From positions 62,001-126,000 of the forward strand of contig NZ_NBYX01000011.1 in NCBI RefSeq assembly GCF_002099195.1: a DNA stretch of 64,000 nt, given 5' to 3'. Shown here one piece after another: positions 58,899 to 64,000 of this stretch. The number at the start of each line of letters is the position of its first letter. Positions within the stretch are counted from its first letter, which is position 1. The DNA comes from Burkholderia puraquae (GTDB lineage: Bacteria > Pseudomonadota > Gammaproteobacteria > Burkholderiales > Burkholderiaceae). Below the pieces are notes generated by a model. The model was given only the letters and a program-made list of their open reading frames with translations, searched no databases and was not told the DNA's origin. A program made the position numbers and the translations under genes.

Positions 58899-60083
58899 AT
58901 GAACTGGAGATCGTTTTTCGTCGCGATTCCGGCGCTGTGTGCAGCGCCTGCGTTCGCGCAAGGCAGCGTCACGCTGTACGGCCTCGTCGATGCGGGCATC
59001 GACTACACGAACAATGTCGGCGGCCACAGTGCCTGGCAAATGGCGAGCGGCTTCGCGCAAGGCAGCCGCTGGGGGCTGAAAGGTACCGAGGATCTGGGCA
59101 GCGGCTACAGCGCACTGTTCCAGCTCGAGAGCGGATTCAACGTGAACAGCGGCACGCTCGCGCAGGGCGGCCGCATGTTCGGGCGGCAGGCCTACGTCGG
59201 GCTCGGCAGCACGCGTTTCGGCACGTTGACGCTCGGCCGGCAATACGATGCGGTAGTCGACTATCTCGCGCCGACGACCGCGAACGGCAGCTGGGGCGTC
59301 TATCCGTTCTCGCATCCGCTCGACAACGACAACACCGGCAACACGTTTCGCGTGAACAACACGGTCAAGTATGCGAGCCCCGATTTCGCCGGCTTCTCGT
59401 TCGGCGGCACGTACAGCTTCAGCAACGACACGGGCTTCGCGAACAACCGGCAGTGGAGCGTCGGCGCGCAGTACGAGCAGGGCGGGCTGCTCGTCGGCGC
59501 GGCGTTCCTGAACGCGGACAACCCGGGTGCGACGTCGGGCGGCGCGATCGCGGGGGCGGGATCGGTCGGCGCCGATGCGAACTTCGCGTCGGCGCGGCTG
59601 CGGATCTTCGGGGCGGGCATCAACTACACGGCGGGGCCCGCGACGGTCGGGTTCGCGTACACGAACAGCAACGTCACGCGGCCGACCGCGAACGTCGGCT
59701 ACCTGTTCGGCGACGAAACGATCGCGCCCGTGACAGGGCCGCTCGCGGGTGGCACGGTGTCGTCGATCAAGTACCAGAACTTCGAAGTGAACGGCAAATA
59801 CCAGTTCACGCCCGCACTGTTCGTCGGTGCGCAGTACGTGTACACGACGGTGCGCTACGACGCGACGACGGGCACCGCGAAGCCGAAGATCCATTCGCTC
59901 GGGCTGATGGCCGACTACAACCTGTCGAAGCGTACGGACGTGTACCTGATGGGTGCGTACCAGCGGATCGCGGGCGATGCGACCGGCTCGTCGCTCGACC
60001 AGGCCTATATTCCCGGTGCGGCAGACCTGTCATCGACGTCGAAGCAGTTGATGGTTCACGCGGGGATTCGTCACAGGTTCTGA
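58899..60083 (+). CDS. Gram-negative porin (OmpC-like)
   Basis: This 394-residue outer-membrane protein has a signal peptide to about residue 20 (ALCAAPAFAQ). The mature start GSVTLYGLVDAGIDYTNNVG is the standard Burkholderiales porin opening, followed by GSRWGLKGTEDLGSGYSALF, MFGRQAYVGLGSTRFGTLTL and the C-terminal strand MVHAGIRHRF ending in Phe. It forms a trimeric 16-strand channel for small hydrophilic solutes. AAGGATTACGG precedes the ATG. Confidence 0.96.
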   Translation: MNWRSFFVAIPALCAAPAFAQGSVTLYGLVDAGIDYTNNVGGHSAWQMASGFAQGSRWGLKGTEDLGSGYSALFQLESGFNVNSGTLAQGGRMFGRQAYVGLGSTRFGTLTLGRQYDAVVDYLAPTTANGSWGVYPFSHPLDNDNTGNTFRVNNTVKYASPDFAGFSFGGTYSFSNDTGFANNRQWSVGAQYEQGGLLVGAAFLNADNPGATSGGAIAGAGSVGADANFASARLRIFGAGINYTAGPATVGFAYTNSNVTRPTANVGYLFGDETIAPVTGPLAGGTVSSIKYQNFEVNGKYQFTPALFVGAQYVYTTVRYDATTGTAKPKIHSLGLMADYNLSKRTDVYLMGAYQRIAGDATGSSLDQAYIPGAADLSSTSKQLMVHAGIRHRF

Positions 60084-60101
60084 CGGGGCGACAGGGGAAG
60101 G

Positions 60102-60153
60102 GCAGCGAGGCGGCGGGCGCGGCACGGAGTCGCCCCGTCGCCTCGCTGCGTTT
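60102..60153. terminator. bidirectional terminator-like hairpin between porin and alcohol dehydrogenase genes
   Basis: GCAGCGAGGCG (60102-60112) pairs with CGCCTCGCTGC (60139-60149), 11 bp perfect, with a 26-nt GC-rich loop and TTT on the porin side. It lies between convergent genes. Confidence 0.65.
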
Positions 60154-61171
60154 ACTGCGCGACGCGAATCACGACCTTGCCGAAGTGCTGCCCCGACTGC
60201 AGGTACGCATACGCCTGCGGCGCTTCGTCGAAGCCGAACACGCGATCGACCACCGGCTTGATCTGCTTCGCGTCGACGAGCCGCGCGACATCGTCGAGCA
60301 TCGCGCGGCTGCCGACCATGATCCCGTGCAACTGCCGGATCCCGCCGATCAGCGACAGCAGCCCGAGTTCGGGGCCGGCGAAGCTGCTGAGGCCGCCGAT
60401 CACCGACACGATGCCGCCCATCTTCGTCGCGGCGACCGAGCGCGGCAGCGTATCCTTGCCGCCGACCTCGACGACCAGATCCGCACCTGCGCCGCCGGTG
60501 AGCCGCAGCACCTCATGTTGCCATTCGGGCGTTGCGCGATAGTTGATCGTTGCGTCCGCACCGAGTGCGCGGGCGCGTTCGAGCTTTTCGTCGCTCGACG
60601 ACGTAATGATCGTGCGCAGCCCCGCGGCATGCGCGAGCTGCAGCGCGACGATCGACACGCCGCCCGTGCCGAGCAGCACGACGGTCGCGCCGGGCGCCAG
60701 GCCGCCGTCGGCGAACAGCGCGTTCCACGCGGTGACGCCCGCACACGATAGCGTCGCCGCCTCGTCGTAGTTCAGATGCGCGGGAATCGCGACCAGCGCG
60801 GCTTCGTCGGACACGAAGTGTTCGGCCAGCACACCGTCGAATTGCGCACCGGGCGACCCCGACGTTTTCTGCGGCGTTGGCGGCCCGTCGATCCAGTGCG
60901 GGAAGTACGTGTTGATCACGCGATCGCCAGGCTTGAAGCGCGTGACGTCGCGGCCGGTTTCGATGACTTCGCCGGCGCCGTCCGCAACCGGAATCAGCGC
61001 TTCCTTGCCGATGCCGAGATAGTCGCCGCGCGCGAACATCAGGTCGCGATAGTTCAGTCCGGCCGAGTGGATCTTCACGACGACGTCGGTCGGCCCGACC
61101 GCGCGGTGCGTCGCGTCGATACGCCGAAGCCCGGCAATGCCGTCGCCCGGTTTCAGTTGCCATGCATGCAT
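60152..61171 (-). CDS. NAD(P)-dependent zinc-type alcohol dehydrogenase / quinone reductase family
   Basis: This is a 339-residue MDR-family protein with a GroES-like N-terminal domain (VVVKIHSAGLNYRDLMFARG, PVADGAGEVIETGRDVTRFK, PGDRVINTYFP) and a Rossmann domain (GATVVLLGTGGVSIVALQLA, INYRATPEWQHEVLRLTGGA). The cysteines and His of a catalytic zinc site are largely missing, so a zinc-free quinone/enone reductase is as likely as an alcohol dehydrogenase. AAAAGGAGCGGAC precedes the ATG. The divergent LysR gene probably controls it. Confidence 0.9.
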   Translation of the reverse strand: MHAWQLKPGDGIAGLRRIDATHRAVGPTDVVVKIHSAGLNYRDLMFARGDYLGIGKEALIPVADGAGEVIETGRDVTRFKPGDRVINTYFPHWIDGPPTPQKTSGSPGAQFDGVLAEHFVSDEAALVAIPAHLNYDEAATLSCAGVTAWNALFADGGLAPGATVVLLGTGGVSIVALQLAHAAGLRTIITSSSDEKLERARALGADATINYRATPEWQHEVLRLTGGAGADLVVEVGGKDTLPRSVAATKMGGIVSVIGGLSSFAGPELGLLSLIGGIRQLHGIMVGSRAMLDDVARLVDAKQIKPVVDRVFGFDEAPQAYAYLQSGQHFGKVVIRVAQ

Positions 61172-61187
61172 GTCCGCTCCTTTTCGA

Positions 61188-61203
61188 GATAGTCGGGACT
61201 ATC
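61188..61203. promoter_or_regulatory. 16-bp palindrome between alcohol dehydrogenase and lysR genes
   Basis: GATAGTC, GG, GACTATC is a perfect inverted repeat 17 bp from the dehydrogenase start in a 126-bp divergent gap. It is a likely operator of the LysR protein encoded at 61298. Confidence 0.6.
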
Positions 61204-61297
61204 ATAGTGTTGCGTACGGGGACGCATTGGCGAGAATTCGGCCAACGATTGTCGCCAGTGCGGACACAAACCAGTCATTCCACCGGAGCGGAATTGC

Positions 61298-62227
61298 ATG
61301 GACGAGCGGTTGAGGGGCGTCGCCGAATTCGTCGACGTCGTGGAGTCGGGCAGCTTCGCGGCGGCGGCGCTGCGTCTCGGCATGACACGCTCGGCGGTCG
61401 CGAAGATCGTCGCGCGGCTCGAACAGCGTCTCGGCGCGCGGCTGCTGCAGCGCACGACGCGCCAGCTCGGACTGACCGACGAAGGGCTCGTCTATTACGA
61501 GCAATGCCGGCGGCTGCTGGCCGAACTCGGCGAGACGGAGGCCGCGCTCGACGCGGGGCAGCGCGAGCCGGCGGGGCGGCTGCGCATCAGCGTGCCCGTG
61601 CTGTTCGGGCGGCAATGCGTGGCGCCCGTCATGCGGCGCCTCGTGGAGCGCCATCCGCGGCTCGAAATCGACGTGTCGTTCAGCGATCGCGTGGCCGACC
61701 TGGTCAACGACGGCTTCGACATCGCGGTGCGCATCGGCGAGCTGGCCGATACGAGCGCGCTCGTCGGCCGGAGGCTCGGCGTGCAGCGCATGGGCATCTG
61801 CGCGGCGCCCGCATATCTCGAACGTCATGGCCGGCCGGCGGGGCCCGACGCACTCGCGTCGCACGTCGGCATCGCGTATTCGCGCGGCGGGCAACCGACC
61901 CCATGGCGGGTCGTCGGCGCGGACGGTGCGGTGCACGACCATCGCCCGGCCGGCCGCCTGCGGCTCGACGACCTGCAGGCGATTGCCGATGCGGCCGCGG
62001 CCGGCGCGGGCCTCGCTTGGCTGCCGTGCTGGCTGATGGCGCCTTACCTGCGCGACGGCCGCCTCGCGCTCGTGATGGACAGCAACAGCGTGTCGGGCGC
62101 CGAGGTGTACGCGGTGCGGCCGGCGGCGCGTCACGTGCCGTCGAAGGTGCGCGTCGTCGTCGATGCGCTGGTCGACGAGATTCCGCACATGCTGGCGTCG
62201 GACGACGCGAACGGCGAGCGCGGATGA
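61298..62227 (+). CDS. LysR family transcriptional regulator (CrgA/AaeR-like)
   Basis: This 309-residue protein has the opening FVDVVESGSFAAAALRLGMT and RSAVAKIVARLEQRLGARLL (helix-turn-helix to about 62). The effector domain PAGRLRISVPVLFGRQCVAP, EIDVSFSDRVADLVNDGFDI and AVRIGELADTSALVGRRLGV is typical of the CrgA-like branch. GGAGCGGAATTGC precedes the ATG. Paired head-to-head with the dehydrogenase gene around a palindrome, the standard layout for this branch, which often senses quinones or aldehydes. Confidence 0.94.
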   Translation: MDERLRGVAEFVDVVESGSFAAAALRLGMTRSAVAKIVARLEQRLGARLLQRTTRQLGLTDEGLVYYEQCRRLLAELGETEAALDAGQREPAGRLRISVPVLFGRQCVAPVMRRLVERHPRLEIDVSFSDRVADLVNDGFDIAVRIGELADTSALVGRRLGVQRMGICAAPAYLERHGRPAGPDALASHVGIAYSRGGQPTPWRVVGADGAVHDHRPAGRLRLDDLQAIADAAAAGAGLAWLPCWLMAPYLRDGRLALVMDSNSVSGAEVYAVRPAARHVPSKVRVVVDALVDEIPHMLASDDANGERG

Positions 62228-62349
62228 CGGCGACCGATTCTCCGATGACGACGCGACAATCCGGTTGGATGCGCATCGCGTTCGGACGCGTCTCGCATGT
62301 ACGGCAGAACCGAGTGAGGAAAGGCCGGCAAGTCGCTTTTTTCGGGCGA

Positions 62350-62553
62350 CTAGCGCTTGCGTCGTCGCGGATCGATGCCGTTTTGTTCGAGCAGCTTGCG
62401 CAGCCGCGCGTTTTCGATCCACAGTGAAGCGAACGCGGCCACCGTCATCAGGATCGGAAACCATTCGCCTGTCGCGCTGATGATCGCCCAACCTACGGCC
62501 GTGACAATCAGTGCCGTGACGATGAGAAGCAATCGGTCTGCAAGCCACTTCAT
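62350..62553 (-). CDS. 67-residue membrane protein, second of a coupled pair
   Basis: MKWLADRLLLIVTALIVTAV leads into WAIISATGEWFPILMTVAAF, giving two predicted membrane helices, followed by a basic, coiled tail (LWIENARLRKLLEQNGIDPR, then RRKR). Its ATG overlaps the stop of the 154-residue gene upstream by 4 bp (ATGA), so it is translated with it. No family is recognised. Such pairs can be toxin and immunity or two subunits, but nothing here decides that. Confidence 0.65.
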   Translation of the reverse strand: MKWLADRLLLIVTALIVTAVGWAIISATGEWFPILMTVAAFASLWIENARLRKLLEQNGIDPRRRKR

Positions 62554-63014
62554 TGCGCACCCCGGATCGCCGTGTTCGCCTTCAGGCCGAGATAGCTGTG
62601 CGAGCCCGGTGCAAGCACTTCGGGATGGCGCAGAACTTGAGCCATGACCAGAGGATGAACCGCGAGTCCGTAACGTGTGCCCCATCGAGCGACCGCCAAG
62701 GACATATCGATTCCTCGCTTGCCGACTCCGCATGCCAATGACGCATCGGTTGCGACCATCAAGCTGCCAATGACTGCGCCCAGGTAGATGCTGGCAAGAA
62801 TCGAACTGCCGATGGTGACGCCTTCCAGCTTCGTCGTGGCGCCAATCAGTTCACCGATCGTTGCATCTGCACCTAATGTTCTCAAGACATCCATCATCGC
62901 GGCAACGCTGACGATGGACGTTTGTAGTGTTGCGAAAAGAGTTGTTGGAACGGGCATATGCAACGCGGTCATGTTTGCATGGAAGGCCGTGGAAAAACTC
63001 GGACATTTCGACAT
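62550..63014 (-). CDS. 154-residue hypothetical membrane-associated protein, first of a coupled pair
   Basis: The protein begins MSKCPSFSTAFHANMTALHM. Hydrophobic, small-residue-rich stretches (VSVAAMMDVLRTLGADATIG, GSSILASIYLGAVIGSLMVA) include glycine-zipper-like spacing (G-x3-G). The C-terminal third (GIDMSLAVARWGTRYGLAVH, then PLVMAQVLRHPEVL) is amphipathic. GAGAAAG before ATG 63014 supports this start over one 44 codons upstream. I know no family for it. Coupled by ATGA overlap to the small membrane gene. Confidence 0.65.
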   Translation of the reverse strand: MSKCPSFSTAFHANMTALHMPVPTTLFATLQTSIVSVAAMMDVLRTLGADATIGELIGATTKLEGVTIGSSILASIYLGAVIGSLMVATDASLACGVGKRGIDMSLAVARWGTRYGLAVHPLVMAQVLRHPEVLAPGSHSYLGLKANTAIRGAQ

Positions 63015-63623
63015 CTGGACTTTCTCGGGATAGGTCGCGAAATTCTTACATATTCCTTTCTGTAAATTGACCGGCAACTCTAGCAGGTTGTCGAGCAGAC
63101 CGATCGAGTTTGGATCGGATGATCGAGCCGGTGATATCCCCACCAATCGTGCCGGATAGCGTTGATGCCGACATGCCGACCGATCACGGTAGCCTTCGCT
63201 ATTACCGCGATCAGTGTAGTTTTGCAGCTCTTGTTGGCCGACTTGAGACTTTTTCTAACGTTTTCAGATCGCGCTCGTCGTGCGCGGCGAGACGAGCGGC
63301 GGGCTCGCGTGGTGAGGCATGGCGCTCGCGGCGCCGGTCTGTATCTGGTGACGCGGTATTAAGCGAACGACAGGGACTACCTGGGGCAGGTAACAGAATT
63401 TGAAGGTTTCCGGCGCAGGGCGCATATACGTACACGTCCGGAATGCGGGCGTCTGCCGGGCGCCAAACAGCGAGCCACAGCGCCTCGGCGGCATGTCTTG
63501 GGGAAACAATGCGAGCCGTCAGCCCCGCCGTGCGCGGGTTTTTTGCGTGTTCCATGAAAACCGTGAGCTTGTGGCATCGTGTCGCGAAAAGTAGATACGC
63601 CCGACGGTAACGCCGGGGTTTCG
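63015..63623. other. 609-bp region with AT-rich left part and a terminator-bearing leader
   Basis: The left part (63045-63100) is AT-rich and fits the promoter of the leftward pair. The part 63240-63545 shows no supported gene; frames on both strands are arginine-rich and overlap. It ends in the terminator at 63524-63544, about 80 bp before a rightward gene, which suggests a leader RNA. Confidence 0.4.
63524..63544 (+). terminator. rho-independent terminator upstream of the right-edge gene
   Basis: CCCGC (63524-63528), loop CGTGC, GCGGG (63534-63538), then six T (63539-63544). No protein gene lies before it on this strand, so it would end or attenuate a non-coding transcript. Confidence 0.7.
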
Positions 63624-64000
63624 AATGGCTTCAATCGCAATCGAATTGGGTTCGGGAAAGCGCGCGACGCTGACACGCGCGGGACGTGGGACGTTGTTGG
63701 CCAGTCAGCGCGCCGCAATCTCCGAACTGATGCTGCACTGGCCGAAGTATGCAGGCCTGACGACGAATGCGGTGATGTATGTGCGGCAGTTGGGCCTTGG
63801 TACCGTTCGTGGTGCACCGCTCGATGTGCTCAGGTCTGCCATCGAGGATGGGCGGGTCGTCGTCGAGATCGAGCGCGTGGCGGTGAGTGGCGGCGCTTCT
63901 GGTGGTCAGCCGTCCATGCCCCCTTTCCCTCGTGGGAACCGGTTCGGTAGAGTGGCACCGATGGCGTTGCGGTCTTCAGACAAGCCAATCCCGCGTTGGG
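63624..64000 (+). CDS. hypothetical protein, 3' end cut by window edge
   Basis: From ATG 63624 the frame stays open for 125 codons to the edge. The product begins MASIAIELGSGKRATLTRAG and continues with LLASQRAAISELMLHWPKYA, GLTTNAVMYVRQLGLGTVRG and FPRGNRFGRVAPMALRSSDK. It looks like a genuine soluble protein with a helical N-terminal part and a proline/glycine-rich linker. No Shine-Dalgarno is obvious. I do not recognise the family; the rest of the gene is needed. Confidence 0.6.

Noticed and set aside
61161..61173. CATGCATGCATG short tandem repeat
   Set aside because: It covers the first codons of the dehydrogenase gene (MHAW) and offers overlapping ATGs; three short units are too few to call a repeat element.
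63211..63555. 114-codon minus-strand frame and an overlapping 81-codon frame in another phase
   Set aside because: Two overlapping frames both look weakly protein-like and both cross a plus-strand terminator; a structured leader RNA explains this better.

Overview
This window is high-GC DNA with the gene content, codon use and regulator types of Burkholderia, most likely a Burkholderia cepacia complex species and a secondary replicon. The signs are DUF4148, many LysR pairs, a classical porin, a second groESL, a DUF3141/pta/ackA operon and an encapsulin-sulfur locus. Genus is an inference from protein resemblance; no rRNA or tRNA gene is present to settle it. I see no tRNA, rRNA, CRISPR array, complete insertion sequence or prophage.

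Layout. 0-4.5 kb: end of a DUF1338 gene, then a stress-type group (27-residue membrane peptide, two CsbD proteins, a BON protein, a proline-rich peptide) around a triple-PAS LuxR regulator, with two matching operators. 4.9-18 kb: metabolic and small accessory genes (ABC binding protein, FAD oxidoreductase, serine hydrolase, class V aminotransferase, three GNATs, two VOC proteins, AraC regulator with a hydrolase). Two copies of a probable small-RNA element and one further sRNA-like unit lie between them. 18-21.4 kb: LysR gene divergent from maeB (malic enzyme). 21.8-30.5 kb: a putative exopolysaccharide locus: GH-A glycosidase, NfrA-like outer-membrane TPR protein, NfrB-like c-di-GMP-binding synthase, then on the other strand a small secreted protein, a DUF2334 deacetylase and a TIM-barrel-like lipoprotein, with two back-to-back sigma54-like promoters between the arms.

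30.8-36.2 kb: aminotransferase, PNPOx-like protein, LysR/SDR pair, epoxide hydrolase. 36.5-42.2 kb: a probable low-oxygen operon (FabI-like, DUF3141, phosphotransacetylase, acetate kinase, small protein) behind a near-perfect Anr/FNR box and closed by a terminator. 42.4-45.5 kb: exported hydrolase with cytochrome P460, DUF4148 protein, second exported hydrolase. 46.0-50.7 kb: family 2A encapsulin locus: rhodanese, serine acetyltransferase, XRE regulator, encapsulin shell, cysteine desulfurase cargo. 50.8-53.1 kb: a kinase-like protein with a changed active site, a PTS IIA protein and two small proteins. 53.6-55.6 kb: groESL behind a CIRCE element. 55.7-62.2 kb: LysR/M20 amidohydrolase with ABC binding protein and porin, then LysR/alcohol dehydrogenase, both pairs with a palindrome between them. 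62.3-64 kb: a translationally coupled pair of small membrane proteins and a gene running off the right edge behind a terminator-bearing leader.

The best candidate for an undescribed system is the NfrA/NfrB-deacetylase-glycosidase locus with its sigma54-type control region. The encapsulin locus belongs to a known class but is complete and well worth study.
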